Part shown: positions 1 through 11,520 of the stretch, piece after piece
Layout: every line of letters starts with the position of its first letter
How positions within the stretch are numbered: the stretch's first letter is position 1
Origin: Triadica sebifera
Taxonomy: Eukaryota; Streptophyta; Magnoliopsida; Malpighiales; Euphorbiaceae
NCBI GenBank assembly: GCA_023653625.1
Contig: CM042898.1
Coordinates: forward strand, 18,895,501 to 18,959,500
DNA: 64,000 bases
Direction: 5' to 3'
Notes under the pieces: generated by a model
What the model saw: the letters and a program-made list of their open reading frames with translations, nothing else
Database searches by the model: none
What the model was told of the DNA's origin: nothing
Program-made: the position numbers and the translations under genes

Positions 1-249
1 GATGTTTATTTCTCTTACACGGGATTAGAAGTGATAGCAGAATCTAAAGAGTAAATAGTGGATAAGACATAAGCTAGTAGAGAACCAAGCCAATGAAGCA
101 GCCAAGAACCCCTGAGTAAACATCAATGTTAGTTTCAATTGCAAACGTGTTTTTTTTTAAAAAAAAGTATACCGCATTTTCTATAAACATTGTAAACAAG
201 AATATGCTCTTGCTTAACTATCGGTACAGTAGGGTGAGGGGGTGTTACA
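1..249 (+). repeat. Window-edge segment, possible end of an LTR
   Basis: No gene is visible. The segment closes with GGGGGTGTTACA at about 238-249, the same kind of terminus as the solo LTR that ends at 4015. The MULE-like reading starts directly after it. It may be the last part of another plus-oriented gypsy-type LTR whose beginning lies outside the window. Its body shows no clear similarity to the 1175-4015 LTR, so this rests on the end motif and its position only. Confidence 0.3.
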
Positions 250-1169
250 TAATGTATTAATGAAGGTAGCCTGGCATGAATTACAACTCTGGATTAAAAA
301 TTTAGAAAATGATGCATGCATATTTGAAATGGCATTGCATGTTGTGGATGAAGGGGAGGAAGATACTTATGTTAGGCATTAAACAGACTATGAGCTTCAT
401 AAAGCAATACTTCCATTAAGGAAAAAGTTATGTCATTATAAAAGAGATTGGGGAAGACAACACTATACCAGTTAGTGACAAGGGGAAGGGTATTAATAAA
501 AGTGGGAGGGAAATTACTAGAAGGAGGAAGCAGGTAGCAATAAGAGTGGTGAAGAGGTGAACATATCTATTGGAAGGGGGAATCTACTAGGTTGGCACGT
601 ACCTAGCATAAGTGGGAAAGGCAATGTTGAAAAAGACCAGGTCATTGTGGATCACAGGCAAGGCAATTGTGATTTGGATAAGAGGAATGTGGATAATGTA
701 ATTCAAAATGAAATTGATGGAAGAATTATACATGAGGAAGATGAAGGGGTTGAACATTCAAATGTTAGTGCTACTAAATATAGTGATGAAAATGGAGAGA
801 ATACTAAAGAAAGCGAAGAAGGTACTGAAGACTGAATAAGTAAATGAGAATGTTGGTGCTACAAATTCTAATATGGAAAATGTTGGATCAAGTAAGAAGA
901 GGAAAGTAAATGATGGTGACTCAAATTGTTACATTATTGATGGCAATGAAGATTTTCAACAAGAGATAAAGGCAACGGGATAGTTGAATGAAGAAAGGGA
1001 GTTACTTGATGTTCCTATTGGAAACATTGGAAAAAACATAGGTGTTAGACCTAAAGGACCTCGCACATGTGGCAATAATTATGGGATTAAAACATCGATG
1101 GTTTTTAATATTGAAGATCAAGGCTCATCAAACCATGGAGCCGACAATGATGAGTTGGTGTCAAACTCT
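250..1169 (+). pseudogene. MULE (Mutator-like) transposase, decayed N-terminal part
   Basis: Broken plus-strand reading that leads into the MULE transposase core found after the solo LTR. Open stretches include a 92-codon piece at 557-835 and a 69-codon piece at 984-1193, separated by in-frame stops. The composition is acidic and Asn/Gly-rich, like the variable region ahead of the transposase domain in plant MULEs. The assignment comes mainly from continuity: when the solo LTR and one copy of its target duplication are ignored, the reading near 1170 runs on into 4016-4877. No terminal inverted repeat was identified. The gene is dead because of multiple stops and the LTR insertion. Confidence 0.5.
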
Positions 1170-1174
1170 GATAT

Positions 1175-4015
1175 TGTAATACTCGCAAATTAGGGCCTAG
1201 AATTTATATGTTAAATAAGGTATATTAAAAGTATATGGGAAGTATATGTTAGGCTTTAGGTATTATAAACCATAAAATAATGAAAACGATGAGAAAAAGT
1301 GAAGTTCTCAATGTTCATGCCCATGACAGAGTTAATCACAGTCGTGAATATCGTGAATTTCAGTTTCAAAAGCTGAGGATCTTCATGACCGTAACACTAG
1401 TGTTCATGCCCATGAAGACCTGCAGGTTTAAATATGGCAGTTTCATATTTTGACAAAAAAAACTTATGTGAAATCACTCCTGACCTAGCCACCACTCTCT
1501 GAAACCCTAGAAACCATTCTCTATCAACCCCTTTCATTTTTGGTTGATTAAATACAAACCCTACCGTTAAAGAGAGTATAAACATATTAAAAACTAGGAA
1601 TTTGGTATAAAAATCGAGATGTGTGACAAAGAGCATTAGAACACATTTTGAAACATAGATACGAATTTGTAATCATTCGAACAGAGGTAAGAGAAATTTT
1701 TTTCATTAATCTTTGGTAGGGTTCAATTCGGTTTAATGGGAGATTAAATTTTTTAGCTTTAAATCAATGCAAATTTAAGGTTTCGATATATTATGGTATG
1801 AGTAGATACAAAGGCATATATGGATCGTAATTATGGTCTCTATTATATGTTAGGGACTAAGACCAATGATGGAGAACCCAACTAGAGGCAGTAGAGGCGA
1901 GAGTATCGAGTTTTAGGGCTCCAAGTAATAAGATTTGTACATATACTCATTTAAATTCGTTTTTATTGTGCTTGTGCTATGAATTATGTATTGTATTCTA
2001 TTGTGTTTAGTGGCAGTAGAGGTTGTTATGGGATATACTGGGATTTAGTTAAATGGTCTGTAATAATATTTTTAGATGCATAATAATAGTGATATATTAA
2101 TGAGTGATGTTAGGATGATTGATAAATAAGGCATGGACCTTGTTTGCATATTTAATTATGATGTTATGCATGTTGATAGTTGATAGTTGATTTTTTTTAC
2201 ATTCTAGAATATGGAAAGTGTTGATAGGTGTAGGTAACATTGGTTAGCTTTAGAATTATGTATGATTGTGTGTGAAATTGGTTGAAAACAGTGTTAGAAT
2301 AATGTTTCTACATGATGTACCACGCCCGTAAAGCCAACCTTCACACCCATGAAGAGATTTCACGCCTGTGAAGCCAAGCTTCACTCCTATGAATATATGA
2401 ATGTTACACCCGTGAACCATTGTTCATGCTCATGAGTAATCATGAGCCAATCACGGCTAGACAACTTGTGACAGAAGGATTCACGCCTGTGAATGCCCTG
2501 CAACTAGAAATGATTACTTGAATGATATGATTGAGTTACATGAAGATTATTACATACCCACTTATTATGATTAACTGAGATTATAAGCTATGTGATAACA
2601 TGATTGAGAACCGTGAATATGCACTAGGTGCTTATAATACAAAGTAAAATGTGATGTCTATATAAGGATATAAATTGTAACTTAAAAGATAATGATACTC
2701 GGCTCCATTTGAGGACTAGCTAGGATAGGTGGCATGTCATTGAAGGGGTTATAGTACAGTAGAATATTTATGCATGCGGTTTCTTACTCATCATGGTGGC
2801 TTAAGCTCAGGTAAGAGTGCTCCTAATTTGATATGCGGAATTTGCACATATGCATATAGTTATTATGTTTCTCAATAGGGTGGCTTAAGCTCAGGTAAGA
2901 GCGCTCCTAATTTGAGATGCAGAATTTTCAATACAGACAGATATAGATAGTGAGTAGGTTGGCTTAAGCTCGAGTAAGAGCACTTTTATTTCACACATCG
3001 CATCCAGGTAGTCCGGATCTAGAGTATTGGCTAAGAAATCAGAATTTGGTAATACAATATACATAAATTGTAAGGCAGAACATTGTAATAAAGATATACA
3101 TAAATCAATGAATCATAATACAGTTACATCCTAGAAAATGATTGTGGAAACCAGTAGTCAAATATATGAGATTTAAAAACTTGTTATTTCAATATATGAT
3201 GAAATTCAATATGATTATGATGATATGGAGACATTATGATCGATATGCAGTTCGTCTATATGATATGAGTTCACCTATGATGTTCATGCCACGAATGTAC
3301 TTACACCCAGATATTTAATATGTATGTTTCTCATCAATGTATATATGGCATGGCTGAGTATACCGGTATGTACATGATTTGAATATTATGAAGGTACAGG
3401 AAAATATAGATAAGTCAACATGAATAAAGTTAAGATGTGATATGTATATGATGATATGGTGAAGCACACAAGTATGTTCTGATTATGAATGCTATGTTAG
3501 TTTGTGAATGCATATTAGAATTTAAATACTTATAAGTAACACTAAGCTTTTAGCAGCTTAGCATGTAGGTTTCCCTGCATGCAAGTTTAGAGCCAGTAGA
3601 TTGTTGAGTTGCTTTGAAGAGAAGACAGAGCTAGTTAGAGCAGTCAGAGTTGACCCGTGTTGGGTCTGTTCTTTTATTCCATTCATTTCATTTGGTATTC
3701 GCATACTTGGGGTAGAGACATATAGTTATTTCATTGGTTAAATAAAGGTATGCAATAGATTTTAATAAGTACAAGAAGTATGGATTTTGTAATAAGGGAT
3801 TTTAAATTCCAAGATAGTTTTGAGATGATTATGTATGTGATCCATATACAGAAAGAAAGTTTAATATTTTTTTATATGAGATTGACTTGGATATGATATT
3901 GTAGTTACAAAAATAAGAGAGAGAGTTTTAATTCAGAATAGTTTAGATAGATACAATTGTATGGCATCAGTTTGTACAACGAGATTTTTCACTGGCTATA
4001 TGGAGGGGTGTTACA
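1175..4015 (+). mobile_element. Solo LTR (gypsy type) inside the MULE gene
   Basis: The element begins TGTAATACTCG at 1175 and ends GGTGTTACA at 4015. It is flanked by near-identical 5-bp target duplications, GATAT (1170-1174) and AATAT (4016-4020). Its 2,841 bp is close to the LTR lengths of the gypsy elements further right (about 2.9 kb). No gag or pol is present. It contains three copies of a block reading GGCTTAAGCTC followed by an AAGAGCGCTCC-type sequence (near 2800, 2880 and 2958), a block also seen in reverse orientation in gypsy 1 and gypsy 2 LTRs. That suggests a plus orientation. It probably formed by LTR-LTR recombination of a full element. Decayed TTCACGCCCGTGAA-like palindromes occur at 1310-1430 and 2320-2490. 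Confidence 0.8.
1310..2490. repeat. Decayed TTCACG-NN-CGTGAA palindromes in the solo LTR
   Basis: Two clusters (1310-1430 and 2320-2490) hold about ten imperfect copies of a palindrome related to TTCACGCCCGTGAA, for example TTCATGCCCATGAAG near 1402, TTTCACGCCTGTGAAG near 2360 and TTCACGCCTGTGAAT near 2479. Most CG steps have become TG or CA, as expected from decay of methylated CpG. The same motif, better preserved, fills parts of the copia element at 17777-26557. Confidence 0.7.
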
Positions 4016-4877
4016 AATATTGAAGGGGAAGCACCTAATCTGAATCAGGAAAAAAAAAAGAATTTCCCAAGATTTCATTCAGGATAAAATTTAGATAATC
4101 CTAAATGGGAGTGGGACATGCTTTTTAAGGATAAGAATGAGTTCAAGAAAGCTTTTAAGTGATGGGGAATAAAACATAGATGACAAATGCATTTTCCCAT
4201 AAATGATTAAAAACAAAAGGTGAGATGCAAGTGTTGCAAGCGGGATTGTGGCTTTCATATTTTTACCAGCAAGTTGCATATGAAAGACACATCCTTCAAC
4301 CTAAAACATACTTGTGGAAAATTAAACATGACATTTAAGTTTCTGAGTGATAAGTATTTGGAAGAGTTCAAAGACAACCCAAACTTCAATGTTAAAGATT
4401 TTATTATGAGAGTGAAAAAGGATTTGAACCTAAACATTGGCAAGGTAAAAGCATGAAGAGCAAGAGAATATGCTTTGAAGACTATTAGAGGATCTAAAGA
4501 GTTGCAATTTTCAAAGCTATATGATTACAAGTTAGAGATTTTGAGGACAAATCCTGGATCTACAGTGGAGTTCAAAAAGCATAAATGGAAGTTTGAGGGA
4601 ATGAATGTATGTTTAGGCGCACTGAAAGAAGCATTCAACGATGAAGGCATGAGACCTTTGGTATGTCTTAATGGTTGTTTCCTCAAAGGTAATTTTGGTG
4701 ATCAACTTCTAATTGCCACAACCATTGATCCCAAATATTGTATATTTCCTTTAGCATGGGCTTGGTGTAAGATTGAGAACAACGAGAATTAGGATTGGTT
4801 CATTGAATTATTGAATGAGGACTTGAAGATGAACAACCCTAACCATTGGGTGTTCATGAGTGACAAACAAAAGGAAC
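4016..4877 (+). pseudogene. MULE transposase, zinc-binding and start of DDE region
   Basis: The reading matches the plant MuDR/MULE transposase layout. There is a basic segment with RCKCCKRDCGFHI (about 4220-4262), a HTCGK motif, a KxLxEFKDNPNFNVKDF helix, a NPGSTVEFK motif, and then the start of the catalytic domain with LNGCFLKGNFGDQLL and FPLAWAWCKIENN (to about 4790). In the family the motif reads LDGCFLKG, where Asp is the first catalytic residue. Here it is Asn (LNG), a change that should abolish activity. Stops occur at about 4456 and 4790. Recognisable coding ends near 4877, next to a T-run, and the rest of the DDE domain and SWIM finger are missing. The N-terminal half lies before the solo LTR. 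Confidence 0.8.
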
Positions 4878-5240
4878 AGATCCTTCGTTTTTTTTTTTTT
4901 TGTTCTACTATGTGACATAGGTAGTATTTATGGTACTGTTATGATACATGCATAATATTTTAGGTATTGTTTTGTTACATAATCACTATTTTAAGTATTG
5001 TAAATAAAATAACATTGACAACACCTAATTTTGTAATATCTTACAATATTTGGGGATTGATAAAAGTTATTTCAAAACATTTACGATAGTCGAAGCATCG
5101 TTTGTGTGTAAGACATATGGAGCAGAACATACTAGCATGTTTCAAATAGAGAGAGGTTCTTCTCATAGAACAAAAATCATTGTTTTCCCTATAAAAACGA
5201 AGGAAAAATCGTTGGTTTTGCTATTTTACTCAAAAATCAC
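4878..5240. other. AT-rich stretch, no gene seen
   Basis: It begins with a T-run directly at the break in the MULE transposase. The 66-codon frame at 5050-5250 has no recognisable domain and overlaps the antisense zinc-finger pseudogene. I see nothing else in it. Confidence 0.5.
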
Positions 5241-5249
5241 TACCATTTA

Positions 5250-5520
5250 ACGAATAATCCAAATAAGCTTTCACCAAATCTATCAGATTGTACATAACCA
5301 AGAGATAGTTTTTTCACTTTGGGTTCAAAGAATAAAAACCACAATAAGCAATCATACTTGCCCATTACTACACCTGAAAAATCTCCTATCGGAATTCATT
5401 TCACTCGATGAAAGTTACATTCTAGCTCACACTCCACAGCTACAGTTACAATTATACTTCACTTCAATGTCATTATATGCTTCAACTATTTTACCACATT
5501 CTGGTTCATATTGATTCTCT
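5250..5520 (-). pseudogene. GRF-type zinc finger reading frame, decayed
   Basis: Read on the minus strand, about 5350-5455 gives a CNCSCGV motif, then ARM, SSSEMNSDRRFFRCSN and, after a one-base shift, YDCLLWF. This is the spacing of plant GRF zinc fingers (CxCG, RRFFxC, C, aromatic/W), small DNA- or RNA-binding modules. Two in-frame stops fall inside the finger: a TGA after CGV, where many family members have Arg, and a TAA two codons after Arg-Met. One frameshift follows the RCSN motif. An ATG in the same frame lies upstream, near 5510. It is next to and antisense to the MULE remnant; whether the MULE carried it cannot be decided. The identification rests on motif recognition by eye. Confidence 0.5.
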
Positions 5521-6204
5521 CTATCTATTGAAGAAAGGAACATAGGAAGAGCAATAAAGGAAGTAAGGGTTTCAAAGAGTAAGAAAGGAAGAGAAAAGGC
5601 AGATAGGGTTTCAGAAGATGGATATTCAGAGATATTAAAATAATGATTAAAAAATAAAGAGACAAATATTTCTGAAAGTGTGACTAGAATTTAATTTAAT
5701 AACATGTTATTTTTAAATATTAATTTATTTCTAATGTGAACATATTATATCAGCATTCCATCCAGTGAGAGGATTAGACAAAAGTAGTTTTCAATTATAA
5801 AATTAAAGAATATATAATTTCCTATTATAAATTGAAATTCAGATATCATATTAATAAACGTCTTAAATTTGGTTTTAAATTTGAAATATCATGTCACCTC
5901 TAAATTAATTTTAACTTAATAAATAAATAGAGTTTGAACCTAAATTTTCTCACAATTTGAAAGCGTTATCTTTGTAATATCTCAAATTCTCAGTTACAAG
6001 TGGGAGTAATTTTTCTAAGGTCTGCCTATAATTAACTCCATAAATGATTGAAGCAACTTCTATATTGTGCGGAAATTGACAGGGTACCTAAAAAATGCAA
6101 TGATTGTACGTGGAAGCGAAAATCAGTTGTTTATATAAAAAAAATAATAATCATAATTTAAGTTTTAAAAAAAAAAAAAAGAAAGAAAGAAAGATAGGAA
6201 ATCA
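5521..6204. other. Intergenic AT-rich DNA
   Basis: No coding sequence recognised. Long A/T stretches and an A-run followed by GAAAGAAAG near 6168-6195 come just before the likely 3' end of the R3H-SUZ gene. The far end of the MULE may be hidden here, but I could not find a matching terminal repeat. Confidence 0.4.
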
Positions 6205-6588
6205 CTTTTTCGAGGCACGAAAAACTGTTTATTGAGCAACAAACATCTAATATTAACACATTCCAAAAGTAAAGATCTAAACATGAGTCTCCATCAATAT
6301 CTTCAGAAAGCTGTAATGGGTAACAAGCGATGCTTCAAATTGTGGATGGTGATCACATGATACCATTACGATCCAAATGATATAATGACAAGGATCCTTG
6401 TCAAGCACAGTAGAATGTGGTGATCAGAGCTTTCCAGTTGCTGCACAACCGAGCTGCACCCAAGCATAACCAGGTTGAACAGTATAACCTTTAAAATACT
6501 TTCCCTTTCAGCTCTTTATGGTGCTGCAAGAAACGGGGAAGAAGCATTATCTCATAGAAAGAAAAAAATGAAAATCCAGCAACTATGC

Positions 6589-6652
6589 TGGATGTGATGC
6601 TTTGAGCAATTATATTTTGCATGATCCACAAATTGAACAAGCATCACATCCA
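6589..6652. repeat. 12-bp inverted repeat in the 3' region of the R3H-SUZ gene
   Basis: TGGATGTGATGC at 6589-6600 is perfectly complementary to GCATCACATCCA at 6641-6652, giving a 12-bp stem with a 40-nt loop. GATGCTTTGAGCAA also appears twice in direct orientation, at about 6596 and 6664. If transcribed, the stem could fold in the mRNA tail. Confidence 0.7.
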
Positions 6653-6714
6653 ATACAGAGTCAGATGCTTTGAGCAACAGTTAAAAAATCAAACCAATGC
6701 TGTCATTACCACAC

Positions 6715-6872
6715 CATCACTACCCTACCACAACCCATCTTTGCCTGTTCTACGGTATCCACGCCATACCACTACAGCTGCCCTACCATCACATATCCCA
6801 TCTTTGCCAGTTCTATACAGTATCCATACCACTACAGCTGCCCTACCATCACAAACTAACTCCATCACCGGG
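6715..6872. repeat. Tandem repeat of about 60 bp
   Basis: Two adjacent units share CCCATCTTTGCC, then a TTCTA...GTATCCA block, then ACCACTACAGCTGCCCTACC followed by ATCACA. They start near 6737 and 6798, with a partial unit before them. It lies in the likely 3' untranslated region. The plus-strand frames across it are repeat artefacts. Confidence 0.7.
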
Positions 6873-7423
6873 GCACTTTATTAATAGCAAATTGTGATTT
6901 AATGAGGGAACCATATGATAACACATTTTCAATATTTGCTTGGGGTCATAGGTGAAGTAAACAATGTTACCAATCTTTTGTTTCCAGTCCAGATTTTCAT
7001 ATTTTGCTCACTTGAATACCAATAGAATTTTGATATTGATTTCAAATTGCCTCAAAAACTGAAAAAAAAGTAGAGTTATGGAACAAGATCAAACCTTTAT
7101 CCAGATAGAGAACACACTTTTCAAGCTACAACATTTCTTGTCCTAATTTCATTCTTCATGATAATCAGTGGTAAAACAGAGCTCTCAATCATTCACACTA
7201 TTGATCAGCTGAGCCTTTGTGCTTCTCCATCCTTCATCAAATGTGGAAGAAGCTTCAATTGGCACCGAGACAGTGAAATGGATCATAACATAATATGTCC
7301 AGTCAATCCATCTCGGGTCCTCATGCCTGCACTCCTGCAAGTTGATATATGATGTCAAGCTGTATCAGCCTAAATTCCAATTGCAATTTCCAGCTGGCAG
7401 GGTGCAGGCATCGCCCAAGCCCC

Positions 7424-10400
7424 TCAACGGGGCGGGGCTAAACCAAAACTTGCATCAGGTTGCTGTTGATGAGACTGCAAAAGCGCAAATATTGACAAAT
7501 TAATGGGACAATCCAAATGCATCATTCAAAAAGACCAAACAATAAGGAATTAAATTAGAACAGGATGATTCATATCAACAGCTCTATTGCATAACCTTCA
7601 CTGTTTAACCAGCAAAATGCAGTATAACCTTATTTCAATGTTTTCCTTCTAAAAAAATAAATATTCCAAGAAGGGAAAAAAATATTTTATCATGAGCAAA
7701 TACAAACTATATTATGAGTTGCATAAACAGTTTGTCCTAGGAACTTGGAAATCATCTGACCATACACAAACCTGACTCAGACTGTATGATGTAATTCCAA
7801 ATAAAAGTCCTCATGATGACTAATTCTATAGATGATAGAAAACACGAGCCAGCCATACCTGTGAAAAAGGCTGAACATGTTCATGAGGATGCATAAAAGG
7901 CATTCCTGGGTGCTGACAGGGATATTGAGAGGAATGCAAATAAATGGCAGACGTGGAATGTGCACCAACATGATTTGGATTGAATGGTGGCATCATTGTT
8001 TCTGGATGACCATAACCAATTCCAGAAGGGGTTGATGGAGCAGCCCATGGCCCAGGTAAGTGCTGAGAAAGTGGTCGAGGTTGGTGTTCAGTGGATATCT
8101 GTGGTCTGTGGCTGGAACCAAGCTGGGGAAATTCAGTGTTGTAGTTTAATGCAGGAGTATACATTGGCTGCATGGTGTAAGGTCCTCCATTGAATCCAAA
8201 TCCAGGATCAAATCTTTGCATATACCTGGATATAATCTTTATTGTAAGATAATGAACAAAAAAAAAATTAAGCTTCCTAACGCTTGAGCAACAGAGCCAA
8301 GAAATCAATTCTCAAATCCAGACTACGTGAAGCAAGATGTAACCTCTAAAGGTTGACTATTAAAGTTAAAACTCACTCACTCACTCTATCTATCTCACAT
8401 TGCATATCTATACATTTTATGTTTTTTATCCTATTATTTTATTGAACCCTTCTTATCACCTAAACAAACCTTTAAACATTTGGGTATATTTGCAATGTTG
8501 CTAGGGACAAAAGTTGACACTTAAGAATTAAATATCATACCTCTCATAGCTCCGGTCATAGTCGGGGTCTTTCCTATCAATTTCACGGTCTCGGAAGGTG
8601 GCCACCCTATTGTTTGGTTTGTACCTACCAACTGGATCTTTCTCCGTTCTAGTTCTAGCTGATCGATTGCTACCTATAGAAGATTCAATAGAACCTATAC
8701 CAGAATTTATATCTGAATTTCCTGAAACAGATTTTTCATCTGTCCTCAACATACCAAACAAACTGTGCCGGGAACCATCTTGCAGCCTTGGTTCACTTTC
8801 TGGTTTTACACCAGAACCACTGCCAAAACTATTAGAGTTAAATATTCGAGCACGTGCCTTGTTGTACTCCTCTTTTCTTTCCTCCACACTTTTGGAATTA
8901 TTTGTCTTCATGGAATTTGAATTTGAATTATTGATAATTTGAGGCCGCTTTTGGGGCCTTTGTTTAATAGCAACTTTAACGACACCACTATCATCTGACG
9001 GCAAATTAACAGGGATGTCCACCAGGCGAATTAAAGGCAACCTACAGTCAGAAGTCTTGCGCACAATAATTCTGGAACCTGAACCATCAGGCAAATTATT
9101 GTCTAACACCATTGACTGCAATGAGTAATGCTGTGCCACACGGTGTGCAGCCAAACGTAAATATGAAGTAGGCAATTGCTGAAACTCCAATTGCTGCTGT
9201 GTAGGATCGCGAATAAACTTTTCAACATCTTGCTCCATCCGCAGAACTGCACAAAAATAATTACCAGATTTTATTTGCTTAAGAAGAAGACAGAATAGCA
9301 CAATAAGTAAAAAGTATGACCTTGAAAACATTTCTTAAACATCAAGGGCACAGATACTTCAATTTTCAAAGCAATATAATGAAGACATGATAGGATGATA
9401 AACATCAGCTGCCTAATTACTGTAATTTTCACAACACCAATTTAAATAAAATGAAATAAGAAAGTTAGAAAATGTTCATACACAAGCTCATACTAGCAGT
9501 TGTTCAGCTCATAAGAAATAAGATGAATACATCGATGAAGAATATATTAATAGAAATGGATTCCTGCAACATTGATCAGTAGAAACAATTGATAGAACCA
9601 CCCAAGTTTAAATACAACTGAAATATAAAACTTTTGGCACCAACAATCAAATTTCAACTAGAAAACAGATAAAGACCGGAACTGACAATCACTTCATGAA
9701 ATTCTCTATTCAACTGCAAAATGATTCTACAAAAAAAAAAAAAAGAAAAAGCATTCCATAAATCCACACATATAGTCCAATGAACCAGATTAAAGAAAAA
9801 ACTAGGAGCACTAAGGAGAACTAAATAGGTTAAATTTGAAACTGTAGCTTTAGTTTTTAAAGGGTTCTAAACTGTTATTTTCTAAAATTTCAAAACTAAA
9901 CGATAAAAGAGAAGGGCTTATTTGGTAGGTTTATAGGTTTAGTTTCTGTTATCCATAAATAAATAAAACTTATATCAATAGAACATGTTTATTTTAGTTA
10001 TTTGATAACTTAAAAGCAAAAAAAAGGTCGCTACAAACAGCTGAAAACCACAAAAAGCAACTTTTCTCTGTTTCATTCTTGTCTTCTGAAGATAATTTTT
10101 CTACAACTGAAAAATACAAAGCAAAAGCTGAAATAGAAGCCCTACAAACATGCCTGAAACAAGATTCTTCATTGCATGAACATAAGATATTAAATATCAT
10201 TCTTAGGCCATCAAGTAAGCCTCGATGATCAAATTCTCATGTTACAGTGACAAGAAGGTTATGCACTTAGAGAAGATTGAACACAAAAACAGCACACAAT
10301 GCAGAGTCAGGGAAAAAAATTGTAGGCAATAAACAGAGCTTACATAAGGAGATCTAGGTAAAGAAACTAAGAATCTGCGATCTGGGAACAAAGTCCACTA

Positions 10401-11520
10401 TATCCTTAAACCATTTTTCATAACTTTTTTTCCCACAAAAAAAAAAAAGGAATAAAGCTAACATGTACCCAACAAGAGAGAGAAAAAATCAATATGAAAA
10501 ATGTTTTACAGCTAAAACTACTCACCCAACTACATTTAAGAAAATAATATATATAAGGAACCGGAATATAATAACATAGATTCATACAGATATATAAGAA
10601 AAGGTTCAATATAGATTCAAATGCTGTACCTATGGGATAGGGTTAGAGAAGAGGGAAAAACTAAAGATTTCACATAGTACTTTTATAAAAACATAAAATT
10701 CAACAGCTCTTATAAGCCACCAGACAAACCAAACCCAAAACTTAAACAAAAACTTCTATGGCAAAAAAGGACTCTCTTGGGTGGGCGGTACTTGTGCTGG
10801 AGTTTGTAATCTCAAACATAATAAGAAGATATTTTTACAGTCTCAAATCCCTCACCTTTGGATGAAAAATTATCACTGATTCTAAAGGTTGCTAATCCAT
10901 TGGTGCCAAATAACTCATTCATCATCCCGTTAATTAAACAAGGAATAGGCAAACAAGCAGGTTAGCTTCAAAGGAAGCTAAATCCGCTTAAAGCTCCCCA
11001 CAAAGCCTTGATTTATATCCTAATTAGTGTCTCATATCAAATAAATAGGTGAATTTTTTCACTTCCAACTGCAAAACCTGCTATCAGACCACAAAATTGA
11101 ACAATAGAAGCACCAATTCCAAACAGATTTTAACAACATTACACAGTCCAAAATTTAACAAAACGTTCCATCCAATCAGCAATCCAACTTCAGCTAGAAT
11201 ACCATGACTATGTATTAAACCAAAAAATAAAACTTACTGGAAAGCCGCTCACGTGGGTTCTGCAAGGCTTCACGAAGGAACTGATCGACCTGGTTCAGTA
11301 CATCGTCCGGCACTTTGTCACCGTTACCGGTACCCGCAGCTAAAGACCCAGACCCCAACACCGAGCCCGAATGAACGGAAGTATCGGCTTTGGGCTCATG
11401 AGGAGATTGTTTCGAGACTTTCTTCGAATCCCTGAGCATCAAACGGCTCATCGTCTCGTCCAAATCGGCAACCTCCCATGAGTCTGGGGCTCCAAGATCC
11501 TTCGCCACAGAGCCCTCCAT
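7424..11520 (-). CDS. R3H domain and SUZ domain protein (intact, four coding exons)
   Basis: Coding exons on the minus strand are 11520-11238, 9246-8541, 8225-7859 and 7474-7424. All introns are GT-AG and the phases join cleanly to 468 residues. After an acidic/Ser-rich N-terminus comes an R3H domain (about residues 90-160) with the signature Arg125-xxx-His129 in YLRLAAHRVAQHY, then a SUZ domain (about 185-231) ending EERKEEYNKARARIF. A Ser/Asn/Arg-rich linker and a Pro/Gly/Tyr/Gln-rich low-complexity tail (about 325-468) follow. In this family the R3H module binds single-stranded nucleic acid and SUZ is linked to RNA binding, so a cytoplasmic RNA-associated role is likely; the pathway is not known. 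The start is the only ATG that opens exon 1, and the last coding exon is just 51 nt. It stands alone between transposons, with no frameshift or premature stop. Confidence 0.95.
9247..11237 (-). other. Intron 1 of the R3H-SUZ gene
   Basis: A 1,991-bp intron with GTAAGT at the donor (11237-11232 on the minus strand) and a T-rich tract ending GCAG at the acceptor (9250-9247). It splits the codon of Ile95, just before the R3H core. Only AT-rich intron-like sequence is seen in it. The short frames at 9994-10200 and 10418-10609 are not credible genes. Confidence 0.9.

Larger units (their letters stand above)
6205..7423 (-). other. Probable 3' untranslated region of the R3H-SUZ gene
   Basis: The DNA past the stop codon at 7424-7426 is less AT-biased than true intergenic DNA here and has no long reading frame. 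An AATAAA polyadenylation signal in minus-strand sense lies at 6228-6233 (TTTATT on +), and another candidate is near 6876. Part of this span could be a 3' intron or a second polyadenylation site. The limits are an inference from base composition and these signals. Confidence 0.45.

Noticed and set aside
7984..8193. 69-codon plus-strand frame
   Set aside because: Antisense shadow of exon 3 of the R3H-SUZ gene.
8598..8942. 114-codon plus-strand frame
   Set aside because: Antisense shadow of exon 2 of the R3H-SUZ gene.
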